A stretch of DNA of 64,000 nt from Blautia sp. An81 (GTDB lineage Bacteria; Bacillota; Clostridia; Lachnospirales; Lachnospiraceae). Positions within the stretch are counted from its first letter, which is position 1. Each line of letters opens with the position of its first letter. The translations under genes and the position numbers were made by a program. The stretch covers positions 310,001 through 374,000 of the forward strand of contig NZ_NFHH01000001.1 of NCBI RefSeq assembly GCF_002161285.1, read 5' to 3'. This document shows positions 37,012-45,390 of this stretch, piece by piece. The notes beneath the pieces are model-generated. The model did no database searches. It was not told the DNA's origin and worked only from the letters and a program-made list of their open reading frames with translations.

Positions 37012-37263
37012 CTAATATTTAATTTTTACAATCTCGCCTGTTTTCCAGGCTTCTGTTGTGGCAAATCCAATCTGTGTAGACTTTGTTCCATCGTACACTG
37101 TAACTTCCGGTTTTCTTCCGTTCATTACGCAATCGATAAATTCTTCCATCTGATGTATATTCATGGGATTTCTGACATATAGAAATCCTTCTTTCAATCT
37201 ATTGATAAACCAGTCCGAATAATAGTTAGGCACGTCTGTTCTTCTGCTTACGCTTAGTATCAT
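37012..37263 (-). pseudogene. Chimeric remnant: DUF1848 start joined to oxidoreductase end
   Basis: 83-aa open frame. Residues 1-38 (MILSVSRRTDVPNYYSDWFI, KEGFLYVRNPMNIHQ) match the start of DUF1848 proteins; the rest (EEFIDCVMNGRKPEVTVYDG, TTEAWKTGEIVKI) matches the extreme C-terminus of Gfo/Idh/MocA oxidoreductases. Each parent is normally 250 or more residues, so this looks like a deletion scar fused in frame. Whether it is translated is unknown. Confidence 0.6.
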
Positions 37264-37301
37264 AACGGCTCCTCAGCATCGATTCCATCTGCTCTTTTAA
37301 T

Positions 37302-37985
37302 TCATCGGCAGAATGGACAGCGTTTCCCAATACATTGATTATTTTGACTGCTGTAAGAACATCGGATCTTTTGCATCTCCATAGAGATCCCCAGATTTTC
37401 TTTTACAAAATCAACTGCTTTAAGAATGGAAAGATAAGAATCGCGTTTGCAGCACCGGGGACCGCCGATTTCTCCGATGGCTCCTAAAGCGCTGGCCGTC
37501 ATTTTATGAGAAAGTCCAAAATTTTCTTTTCCTAAAGGTGTAGAACCGGTAACAATGGAAATAAACATTCCTGTACTGATTCCCGCTCCACAGGCGCCCC
37601 AGAATCCACATGCTCCTCCTGGAACAGAACTCCCCCGGCTGTTCATCTCTACCAGCGCTTTTTTCAGATCCAGTTCTCCGCCGGAATTTTTATAAGCAGT
37701 CAGAAGGGCCATGCCTACCATGATATGGTGTTCCGGTCCATGCATATGACAAAAAGGCAGCGCCATCATTTCATTGAGGATTACAACCGGATTTTTCGAC
37801 GGCTGACTCATGCAGAGTCCCACAAGGCTGTCAATCCCCTTCATATGACATTCATTGCAGACATAATGACCATTGATACATCTTGTTTTGCTCTTTTCTT
37901 TCTTATGGCACAGCTCACATTCCATTTCTATATCTTCCTGAAGATACTCCAGGGGCGCTTTACAAATTAAACATTCTTCTTTCAT
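37302..37985 (-). CDS. DUF5714 cysteine-rich protein
   Basis: About 227 aa. Two CxxC-type clusters near the N-terminus (ECLICKAPLEY, CELCHKKEK, RCINGHYVCNECH) suggest metal binding; a Gly/Cys-rich central part (GGACGFWGACGAGISTG) and a Cys-rich tail (KRCPFCR) match the DUF5714 family as I recall it. The upstream frame extends to 38066, but only the ATG at 37985 starts at the conserved ECLIC. Function unknown; relatives often sit near SAM-dependent methyltransferase or radical-SAM genes. Confidence 0.75.
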   Translation of the reverse strand: MKEECLICKAPLEYLQEDIEMECELCHKKEKSKTRCINGHYVCNECHMKGIDSLVGLCMSQPSKNPVVILNEMMALPFCHMHGPEHHIMVGMALLTAYKNSGGELDLKKALVEMNSRGSSVPGGACGFWGACGAGISTGMFISIVTGSTPLGKENFGLSHKMTASALGAIGEIGGPRCCKRDSYLSILKAVDFVKENLGISMEMQKIRCSYSSQNNQCIGKRCPFCR

Positions 37986-38100
37986 ATCATCTACCATTCT
38001 CCCGATTGCCGGAATCCTTTGCTTTTTTTCTGATTTGATTATAGCAAAAGGGCTCTGATGCTTCAATCAGAACCCCTTTATATCTTTAAGTTATAATAAA

Positions 38101-38199
38101 TTACCGCAGACAATAATCCGAATTGCTGCCAAAGATACGTTCCATTACCTCAACCTGCTCTTTTGGGGAAATCAGTAAAGAGGATTCAATCCCAAAACC
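38101..38199 (-). pseudogene. Fragment resembling a class D beta-lactamase / BlaR1-type domain
   Basis: A 32-residue open stretch on the minus strand, with a stop codon on both sides, reads GFGIESSLLISPKEQVEVME..., like the S-x-L-x-ISPxEQ region of class D beta-lactamases and penicillin sensors. No start and no active-site motif. Probably debris. Confidence 0.35.
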
Positions 38200-38249
38200 T
38201 GTTTACATCATCGAACTTTTCTGATCTAAAACAGTCATAAGATATCTAT

Positions 38250-38930
38250 TCATATTCTATCCTGAAATTTTCTTCGCTCATATCTTTTACCAAGTCTTTC
38301 TCTGCTATTATAATCGGCATTAATTTTCTTTTTCCAATCAACCGACAATGGTGCTGCACTCGCTCTCACGCTGGTAATCGCCTCGCTGATAACCTCGTAA
38401 TTGAGAGCAGTTCCAATCTGATCACAGTGATAATTTGCAGCCATAGATTCATCAATACCAAATCTTTTCGCTTCTGCCGCCGCATCAATATTAGCTCCAA
38501 GGAAAAGAAACTCCCAGCCATAATGCTCCTTTTGACGTTTAATCATACGGCTGACCTTATCATAAGTGTAATGATGACTTGCATTTTCCATGCCGTCAGT
38601 GGTAATAATAAAAAGCGTCTTCTCCGGCACATCTTCCTTCCGGGCATATTTGTGGATATTCCCAATATGATGGATCGCCCCACCCACGGCATCTAAAAGT
38701 GCTGTACAGCCGCGGACAAAATAGTCCCTTTCAGTAAGGTTTGGCACATCTGCAATGGCAATACGGTCATGGACAACTTCCGTCTGGTTATCAAACAGCA
38801 CTGTAGATACTACGGCATCCCCTGGTTCCTTACGCTGCTTTTTCAACATAGAGTTGAAACCACCAATGGTATCCATCTCCAGCCCCGACATGGAACCACT
38901 ACGATCTAAGATAAATACTAATTCAGTCAT
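38250..38930 (-). CDS. VWA-domain (TerY-like) protein
   Basis: 226 aa, a single von Willebrand A domain. The metal-binding MIDAS DRSGSMSG is at residues 9-16 and the rest follows the Rossmann-like pattern (TEVVHDRIAI, FIITTDGMENASH). It lacks a signal peptide, so it is cytosolic. Lies 82 bp downstream of the macrodomain gene in the same orientation. TerY-like VWA proteins accompany ADP-ribose and phosphosignalling modules; partner unproven. Confidence 0.85.
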   Translation of the reverse strand: MTELVFILDRSGSMSGLEMDTIGGFNSMLKKQRKEPGDAVVSTVLFDNQTEVVHDRIAIADVPNLTERDYFVRGCTALLDAVGGAIHHIGNIHKYARKEDVPEKTLFIITTDGMENASHHYTYDKVSRMIKRQKEHYGWEFLFLGANIDAAAEAKRFGIDESMAANYHCDQIGTALNYEVISEAITSVRASAAPLSVDWKKKINADYNSRERLGKRYERRKFQDRI

Positions 38931-39012
38931 TTTAAAATCCTCCTGTTTTCTTTATTGTGATTTTAGTATAAGTAAAATAGGAGGATAAATGGTCGAATGG
39001 TATGCGACATTT

Positions 39013-40083
39013 TTATGCGCCGATCAACGGTTGGTCAAATGCAAACAGGACTTCATTTAATTCAAACACATTGTAATTTCCATTTACAAGAAAATACTCC
39101 ACGATCACATCAAATTTACTGCTATAAGAAAGAGCAAATCCAGCCCGTCCAATAAAATCCTTTGTTTCATCGATATCTAATTCCAAGGCGAAGGCAAAAG
39201 CCAGCGCCGTTGTCTTGGATGGCTTGTATTCTGGGTTGTTCCGGATTTTTGAAAATAATTTTCTATCGACATTAGCCTTTTTGTAAATCTCTGAGTCCTT
39301 TTTCCCGGTACGGTCAATCAGCTTTAGGAGCGTCTCGGAAAATCCCGCATCCAAATTATTTAGAAGAGTCCCCCAATCATCAACCTCCGTTGGAGCCGGT
39401 GCTCCAACAGACATATCAAAGTTCGCTTTTGATGTCTTGGACTTATCAATCTCCCCAAAGATTTGATTACGACCCTTCAGTCGTTCACTTCTTCTCCTTG
39501 TTTTAAGCCGAGAAGTATATACACTCTCCGTACCATACTCACCAAGTATTTTGCTACGAATGTAATTTTCATCAATATAACTGCTTACGGATTTGAACAG
39601 CTTCTCTGATAGGGCAAAGGCTTCCCTTTCAAACACAACCAGATAGATCTGCATCTCATTTTCCAAAAGGAAAGAGCTGATCTCACGGACAGCTATTTGC
39701 AAGGCCAATGGCTTAGGAAAACCATAATTACCTGTGGATATCAGAGGGAAAGCAATGGACTCACACCCATGCTCCTTTGCTAACGCCAGGGACTTCCGGT
39801 AGCATGATGACAGTATCTGTTCCTCACCATGATTACCACCATCCCATACTGGGCCGACAGTATGGATCACATATCTGGCATCTAATTCAAAACCAGGGGT
39901 GACAACAGCATCACCAAAGCCGATACAGCCAATCTTCTGTCTAGCTACAAGCAGTTCATGTCCTGCCTTTTTATGTATCCCACTGTCAACTCCAAAGCCA
40001 ATGACTGGATTAGGATTTGCAGTGTTCACCACTGCATCCACCTTCATATTTACAATATCATTTCGTACTATTTCAAAAGGCAT
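39013..40083 (-). CDS. Macrodomain (ADP-ribose-binding) protein with extra C-terminal domain
   Basis: 356 aa. Residues 1-175 are a macrodomain: VDAVVNTANPNPVIGFGVDS, YVIHTVGPVW, SIAFPLISTGNYGFP. The last 150 residues (ETLLKLIDRTGKKDSEIYKK, RKLFSKIRNNPEYKPSKTTA) look like a helix-turn-helix-like helical domain seen in other Firmicutes macrodomain proteins. Expected to bind or hydrolyse ADP-ribose-type ligands. The 46-aa gene precedes it and the VWA gene follows. Confidence 0.88.
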   Translation of the reverse strand: MPFEIVRNDIVNMKVDAVVNTANPNPVIGFGVDSGIHKKAGHELLVARQKIGCIGFGDAVVTPGFELDARYVIHTVGPVWDGGNHGEEQILSSCYRKSLALAKEHGCESIAFPLISTGNYGFPKPLALQIAVREISSFLLENEMQIYLVVFEREAFALSEKLFKSVSSYIDENYIRSKILGEYGTESVYTSRLKTRRRSERLKGRNQIFGEIDKSKTSKANFDMSVGAPAPTEVDDWGTLLNNLDAGFSETLLKLIDRTGKKDSEIYKKANVDRKLFSKIRNNPEYKPSKTTALAFAFALELDIDETKDFIGRAGFALSYSSKFDVIVEYFLVNGNYNVFELNEVLFAFDQPLIGA

Positions 40084-40092
40084 ATCAATACT

Positions 40093-40233
40093 CTATCCTT
40101 TCCGTTTCACATATTCCAGTTCAATATCATATCCTAATCCCTCAAGCATCTGCACGAAGGTCTTATTTACAACTCTATACTCACAAGCAAATTGATTCGT
40201 AATTTCGTTTCTTAATTCGTCAACTTTCCTCAT
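40093..40233 (-). CDS. Small protein upstream of the macrodomain gene
   Basis: 46 aa (MRKVDELRNEITNQFACEYR...), ATG after GGAG with 7-bp spacing; ends 9 bp before the macrodomain ATG. Mostly helical, charged. Family not recognised. Spacing indicates cotranslation. Confidence 0.6.
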   Translation of the reverse strand: MRKVDELRNEITNQFACEYRVVNKTFVQMLEGLGYDIELEYVKRKG

Positions 40234-40258
40234 TGTTGTCTCCACAATTTAATAATTT

Positions 40259-40270
40259 AATAACGTTATT
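40259..40270. promoter_or_regulatory. AATAACGTTATT palindrome upstream of the macrodomain operon
   Basis: Perfect 12-bp palindrome in an AT-rich tract with two TTTAATAA direct repeats, 26 bp before the start codon of the 46-aa gene. Possible operator; no clear promoter could be fixed. Confidence 0.3.
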
Positions 40271-40312
40271 CTATCATATTTTGTCACCCTTTACTATCCG
40301 GAAAAAGTACAA

Positions 40313-40350
40313 GAAAAAAAGCCGATCAGGACTCTTACATCCCAATCGGC
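40313..40350 (-). terminator. Terminator of the tape-measure-like stub
   Basis: GCCGAT/ATCGGC stem followed on the minus strand by TTTTTTT; lies 9 bp downstream of the 57-aa ORF. Confidence 0.6.
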
Positions 40351-40358
40351 CTCTTTTC

Positions 40359-40532
40359 TTATGCTTCTTCACTTCTACACTCAATCTCCGATCCGTCCAG
40401 AAATATCACCAGCAGTGTCTCATCCTCAAATACCCTGATATGATCCAGCGTTTTCAATATGGCAAGCGACTTTTCCAGTCCGCTGGTATCGCCGCCAATC
40501 TCCACTGTAATGCCCTTGATCCGGCTCGACAT
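40359..40532 (-). pseudogene. 57-aa stub beginning like a phage tail tape-measure protein
   Basis: Strong Shine-Dalgarno (AGGAGGTGG) and a start MSSRIKGITVEIGGDTSGLE that matches phage tape-measure N-termini; from about residue 27 the sequence (RVFEDETLLVIFLDGSEIEC) is unrelated. A normal tape-measure protein is many hundreds of residues. Likely a prophage remnant formed by internal deletion, perhaps still expressed since it keeps a ribosome site and a terminator. Confidence 0.5.
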
Positions 40533-40659
40533 GTGTCACCACCTCCTGAAAATGGACGTAGAAAAAGCCCGGATCACTCCGGGCGGAATCTTTGCATATT
40601 TTCTTTTTTCTTCGAATACAATAATCGAAGGACAAAGCCGCTGGATTTGCTAAAAGCCA

Positions 40660-40688
40660 TTGACTTTTGAGTGGATCCGTGCTAGACT
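40660..40688 (+). promoter_or_regulatory. Sigma-70 promoter of the AbiF leader RNA
   Basis: TTGACT at 40660-40665, exactly 17 bp, TAGACT at 40683-40688. Predicted transcription start near 40695. Confidence 0.65.
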
Positions 40689-40694
40689 CTGTCT

Positions 40695-40762
40695 TAGTGA
40701 TCAGGTTTCAGATACTCGTGAGGACTGAGACCGGGGGAGGACCTGCGGGCCCTCCTTTTTTT
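40695..40762 (+). ncRNA. Candidate AbiF-associated small RNA
   Basis: About 68 nt between the promoter and a T7 tract. A first hairpin pairs GTTTCAG with CTGAGAC around an inner CTC/GAG; a GC-rich second hairpin (GGAGG...CCTCC) runs into TTTTTTT. It lies 28 bp ahead of the AbiF-like gene. Recent work describes AbiF-type HEPN proteins as toxins controlled by an adjacent non-coding RNA; this fits that arrangement. The boundaries are inference. Confidence 0.5.
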
Positions 40763-40790
40763 ATTCTGAAAACAGGAAGAGGGGAAAGCT

Positions 40791-41726
40791 TTGTCAAAAC
40801 CGTTTCTTACATATGACCAGCAGCTTGATAAACTGCAGAATGAAAAAAAACTTCAAATTCATGACCGGGCAGCCGCAAAAGAAATCCTAAAAAATATCGG
40901 ATATTTTTCCTTGATCGGAGGATACAAAACACCGTTCATCAACCCCATGACTCGTATTTACCAGAACAATACTTCTTTTGAGGATATCTATGCCCTGTAC
41001 CGGTTTGATCTTTCCCTGCGTGAACTTGTTTTCAAATATTTGTGTGAAATAGAATGTAAAATCCGGCAGCTTGTTTCCTACCATTTTTGCAGTCTCCATG
41101 GCGAACAGCAGACCGCATACCTCACTCCTGGGAATTATAATCATACAAAAAAGAATGCTGCTGATATCACCCGCCTGATCCAGATCTTATCCTACCAGGC
41201 AAATAAAAATACGGAACATAATTATGTTGTCCACCAACGGAAGGTTTACCATAACGTTCCTCTATGGGTGCTGACCAACACCCTGACTTATGGACAGATT
41301 TCCAGATTTTACGCCTTGCTCCCCTTCCAACTGCAAAGCGGTATCAGCAAAGATTTTCCAGGCGTAAATGAAAAGAACCTGGAACGTTATCTGAAAATCC
41401 TTACCCTGTTCCGGAACGTATGCGCACATAACGAGCGGCTTTATTCTTTCCGGACCCAGATTGATTTTCCAGATACAATGCTTCATCAGAAACTGAATAT
41501 ACCAAAAAAAGGGAATCAGTATCTTTCCGGAAAACGGGATCTGTTCGGTCTGGTCATCGCTTTCCGTTACCTGCTCCCCAAACAGGACTTTCTGGAATTT
41601 AAACGCGAATTAATCGGCATTATCAATAAGTACATAAAAAACAGCGGGCAGATCAGTGAATCTTCCCTTTTGGATATAATGGGATTCCCTGCAAACTGGA
41701 AAGATATTACCCGATACCGCATTTAA
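40791..41726 (+). CDS. Abi family (AbiD/AbiF-like, Abi_2) HEPN protein
   Basis: 311 aa from a TTG after AGGAAGAGGGG. Abi_2 start KPFLTYDQQLDKLQ and the GYFSLIGGYKTPF motif. Two HEPN-type motifs: RQLVSYH at 92-98 (RX5H) and RNVCAH at 208-213 (RX4H), the arrangement of AbiF-like RNases considered relatives of the Cas13 ancestor. Predicted abortive-infection or toxin RNase whose activity would be held in check by the leader RNA. It sits in a defence island just beside the type I restriction locus. Confidence 0.88.
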   Translation: MSKPFLTYDQQLDKLQNEKKLQIHDRAAAKEILKNIGYFSLIGGYKTPFINPMTRIYQNNTSFEDIYALYRFDLSLRELVFKYLCEIECKIRQLVSYHFCSLHGEQQTAYLTPGNYNHTKKNAADITRLIQILSYQANKNTEHNYVVHQRKVYHNVPLWVLTNTLTYGQISRFYALLPFQLQSGISKDFPGVNEKNLERYLKILTLFRNVCAHNERLYSFRTQIDFPDTMLHQKLNIPKKGNQYLSGKRDLFGLVIAFRYLLPKQDFLEFKRELIGIINKYIKNSGQISESSLLDIMGFPANWKDITRYRI

Positions 41727-41766
41727 GACGGCCTCACAAGCTAGTAAAAGCACTCAAAACCTGTAT

Positions 41767-41877
41767 CCCCGTCCGGCCACGAAAAAAGGACTTGAAATTT
41801 GTACTCCAAGCCCTCGTCTTATTTTGGCAATTCTAATGTTAGCACAGCCGATCTGAAAAAACAGTACACCTTTAGTA
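41767..41877. repeat. 111-bp direct repeat, copy 1 (with minus-strand terminator)
   Basis: About 85% identical by eye to 43176-43285: shared blocks CCCCGTCCGGCCACGAAAAA, CGTCTTATTTTGGCAATT and GATCTGAAAAAACAGTACAC. On the minus strand it contains a hairpin (GGGCTTG...CAAGTCC) followed by TTTTTTC, ending the 41891-43034 gene. Confidence 0.8.
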
Positions 41878-41890
41878 CACTTGTCATTAA

Positions 41891-43034
41891 TTACGAATAA
41901 TATGTACCAGACTGATAATGTGGAACATATTTAATAGTATAATCATTGGGATTGATTTCTCCATCAAACCATGCACTAACAGATGCCTCTTGGCCTGGTT
42001 GCCAAGAGTTAAGTTGATCTGTGTTTCCAGTTCCTACAATTACCTGCTTCTCATCATACAAATTAATCTCTGCACTAAAATACTCAAAAGTACGATCTGT
42101 AGTATTTTTCATAGATATCTTGTAGGTCTTATACCCCCATTCGTCTTCCGTTGTTTCGATTTTGAACTGCTCAGTCATTTTTTGAATCGAATCTTTTATA
42201 TCAATTTGTTCCTGTGCCGCTGATGCATCCACCAAGAGATCATCCAGAGTATCCTGATATTCTTCTTTTACAACTAAGCCATAATCATCTACAAACTTTT
42301 TCAATAATATTGTTCTATTTGCGTATGTATCTGCCCATTGTGTACTAAATGTCGTATAATCCACAGTATAGAATTTAGTTGCTTCTTGAGCCTGATTTAA
42401 GTATTCTATATATTGCTTTGCGTCCGCCTCAAGCTCACTATTATCAAACGTCTGATCTGCAAAATCTCCAACCTGTTCTAATTCAAGCTCGCAGTACTTG
42501 CTGTACAGATCTGGATCTTCCCCTATAAAACCTTGCTCTGCCTGAGCGTCTGATTCAGCCCATCGAGCCATTAATCCCTTCGAAAGGCTTCTCATAAACT
42601 GACCATCTATAGATAATTCATACTCACATTTTTCTACCATCTCTGCCGAATCTTCATAATCACCAAGTTCAGCGAAAATTTCTAACGCTTCTTGAAATTT
42701 TTCTTCTTCAAACAGTTCCTTTGCAGAATTATAATTTCTAGAATCCGTGGTCAACACATAGTAGGCAATAGCTGCAACTGCAATCACTACTACTGCAACA
42801 ATAATTGCAATAACTCCTCCTTTAGATAATTTCTTTCTCTCTTTTGGTTTGTTTTCTTCGGATTTAATTTTTTCTTTATTGTTTTCTTCTTTGTTTCCCT
42901 CTGAATCGTTTTTCTCCACAGCAAGTTTTTCTACCAGTTCTTCTGTTCCTGTTACCGGACAGCCACATTGAGGACAACTGCTAGCCTTATCGCTGATTTC
43001 TCTTCCACATTCTGAACACTTAATTAGAGCCAAA
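41891..43034 (-). CDS. Zinc-ribbon membrane protein with FxLYD-like C-terminal domain
   Basis: About 380 aa from a TTG at 43034 placed after GGGGGGAG; the longer frame to 43141 has no ribosome site. N-terminal zinc ribbon (KCSECGREI...CPQCGCPV), acidic/lysine linker, one membrane helix (about 75-97), a TPR-like region (EEKFQEALEIFAELGDYEDS), a helical middle and a C-terminal beta domain of FxLYD type (FSAEINLYDEKQVIVGTG). Surface-exposed C-terminus predicted. The gene is bracketed by two copies of a 111-bp repeat, so it may have moved as a cassette. Confidence 0.75.
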
Positions 43035-43175
43035 ATGCTCCCCCCTTTATCATTTAATATTGAAATAATTATAACCTGAAGGATTGAAAAAAACAACGAA
43101 AAACTTTTTTCACATATACAGTCATGCAGTAACACTTTCACTCTCTTCTATGTACAGGCGAGTGAAAGGATATAG

Positions 43176-43285
43176 CCCCGTCCGGCCACGAAAAAAGGGC
43201 CTGAAGTTTTCACTTCAAGCCCCGTCTTATTTTGGCAATTATTATCATAGCTCAGTGGATCTGAAAAAACAGTACACCTTTAGTA
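43176..43285. repeat. 111-bp direct repeat, copy 2 (with minus-strand terminator)
   Basis: Same orientation as copy 1. The minus-strand hairpin is better conserved here (GGGCTTGAAGT-GAAA-ACTTCAGGCCC then TTTTTT). It would end the transcript from the SOS-type promoter at 43767-43795. Confidence 0.8.
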
Positions 43286-43311
43286 AACCAGTTCTGCGTA
43301 ACCTACCTCTT

Positions 43312-43428
43312 TTATAAAGGAAATCTGAACACAACAAATACGAACCGCATTCTCGTGAATAAATCCACATTATTTGTTTTCTTCCGGTTTTCCCAGACAT
43401 TGTATAAAATGTCTTTTAAAACTAGCAT
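43312..43428 (-). CDS. Doubtful 38-aa ORF
   Basis: MLVLKDILYNVWENRKKTNN... ATG preceded by GGAGG but with only 2 nt spacing. No family recognised. It follows the SOS-controlled small gene on the same strand and may simply be untranslated sequence. Confidence 0.2.
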   Translation of the reverse strand: MLVLKDILYNVWENRKKTNNVDLFTRMRFVFVVFRFPL

Positions 43429-43441
43429 AGCCTCCAAATCG

Positions 43442-43666
43442 TTATATTAAATTGCAAATATGTATTCTACTATCGCGGTTATTCTTTGAAAGATACTGTT
43501 CTGCAGCTTCCCTGGTAGGGAAGATCCGGCTTTTGCGTAACTGGATACTGCCATTGTTGTCAAACCGAACAATATAGAAATCTGAGTTCTTACGAACTAT
43601 GGTTACTTCTCGAAGAATTCGATTACTTTCAATGATGAAGGCTTTGGATCCTATTTCATATTCCAT
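43442..43666 (-). CDS. Small SOS-controlled protein of unknown function
   Basis: 74 aa (MEYEIGSKAFIIESNRILRE...) from the ATG at 43666; AGGAGG lies 12 nt upstream. Beta-rich core with RFDNNGSIQLRKSRIFPTRE. I do not recognise a named family, though similar short proteins occur in clostridial mobile DNA. It is driven by a near-consensus promoter with a LexA box in the spacer. Confidence 0.65.
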   Translation of the reverse strand: MEYEIGSKAFIIESNRILREVTIVRKNSDFYIVRFDNNGSIQLRKSRIFPTREAAEQYLSKNNRDSRIHICNLI

Positions 43667-43766
43667 ATAATCATTACGCCTCCTAAGCAAGATTAAACTC
43701 AAGGGAAAGTGTCTGTTTAATCTCTTCTCGTTTCGTATCAACGATTCCTACTGTAGCGATGATTAT

Positions 43767-43795
43767 ATTATACGAACATACGTTCTATTTGTCAA
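43767..43795 (-). promoter_or_regulatory. Consensus promoter with LexA (SOS) box in the spacer
   Basis: On the minus strand TTGACA (43795-43790), a 17-bp spacer and TATAAT (43772-43767). The spacer plus flank reads CGAACATACGTTCT (43773-43786), matching 13 of 14 positions of the Gram-positive LexA consensus CGAACRNRYGTTYG. Binding would block RNA polymerase directly. Confidence 0.75.
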
Positions 43796-43841
43796 TAGTT
43801 CCATTTTCCTTACGAACACTAATATATCATGCCTGCAAGAA

Positions 43842-45383
43842 TTAATCCTTCTTTCCATATGGTGTTTTCGGTTCTGCTACCATCGACAGCGACTCCTTTC
43901 CGTCAAGATCATAAGTAATCATGTTATGTCTCGGCTCGATAAAAGATGCTGAACCGCCAATACCAAAATATTTTTCAAAAAATGTCTTTAACTTATCAAT
44001 GACGCCTTGCTTCTTCTTCGCCCTGGTACCAGTGCCGCCGAAGCGTGAGATCGGGGGCAAAAGTTTATCAATGTCAGTCCCGGTTGTCTTGATTTCCCCG
44101 TCCCGAAAAGCGTTCTCCATGAACTTCCGGGTGTCCTCCGGGCGCAGCCTTTCTTCCACGATAATCTCATCAAGATCTTGTTCTCGCCGCTGTGCCACGT
44201 AGTTATTCCATTCGTCCATGACGTCATCCACCTCGTTGATCCCGGCAATAAAATTCTCGATCAGTTGTTTCTTGCTCCGCAATTCCGGACTGGCGTCTAC
44301 GGCTTTACGGATCGTGATCAACACTTCCTTATCCTCACAGTGGGTATCGTGGTATTTTTTCACAAGCATCAGGATATAATCAATATTAATCTCTATCTGG
44401 TGAATCAGTTCCACTTCAAAGACCACGTCATCCGTGATATCCGTGCTTTCTCTCCGTTTGTGACTCCACTCGTCTCGTAAGTCCTGATAACGCCCCAGAT
44501 AATCCTGCAGATCACGCTCGGAGATCCTCTCCTTGCCTTTAAAGTCATCAAAGGATATCAGAAGGTTTCGCATGCGGAGAATAGCGCCAAACAAGGCAAT
44601 AAACTCTTTCTGGTTCTGCTCCCCGGTGATTCGTGGCTCCGACAATGGAAATTTCTGATTCAGTTCTTCTATCAAATCCACGTATCCCGGCATTGGCTTA
44701 CCGTCTATGGATTCGTACCCGTAATAATAATCTTTAAAACTTTGTAGGAGGACGATTCCTCCCGCATTCTTATCCCCAAAAAGGGAAATGGCGCTATCCA
44801 CACGCTTTTGCAGGTTTCGGAAGCACACGACATTCCCAAAGGTCTTAATGGAATTCAGGATACGATTGGTACGGGAAAACGCCTGAATCAACCCATGCAT
44901 CTTCAGGTTTTTGTCCACCCACAGCGTGTTCATAGTCGTAGCGTCAAATCCCGTGAGGAACATGTTCACAACAATCAATAAATCCAGTTCCTTGTTCTTC
45001 ATACGCAGTGACACGTCTTTATAATAATTCTGGAATTTCTCACTGGAGGTGTCATAGTTCGTATGGAACATTTCGTTATAATCCTGGATAGCTTCTTCCA
45101 AAAACTCCCGGGACGGCTGGTCAAGGGCAGAGGTATCTTCGGAATTTTCCTCATCCAGAATACCATCTGCCTCCCCTTCATTTGCGCCATAGCTGAAGAT
45201 GGTCGCAATCCGCAGCTTTTTGGTCGGATCTTCCCCCATCTGTTTCTGGAACTCTCGGTAATACAACTTGGCCATCGGCACGCTCGCCACCGCGAAGATG
45301 GAATTAAAACCACTGATGCGCTGTTTCCTCTTGATTTCTTCCACTTCGTCACGCTTGGCAGATACCACTTCCTTGATATTCAC
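43842..45383 (-). pseudogene. hsdR: HsdR, C-terminal part (type I restriction subunit R), out of frame
   Basis: Second helicase half and C-terminal coupling domain: NMFLTGFDATTMNTLWVDK and the helicase motif QAFSRTNRILN are recognisable, and the C-terminal helical region is complete. The annotated GTG start at 45383 is only the first start codon after the frame change and lacks a ribosome site. See the N-terminal part. Confidence 0.8.
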
Positions 45384-45390
45384 CAGTGTA

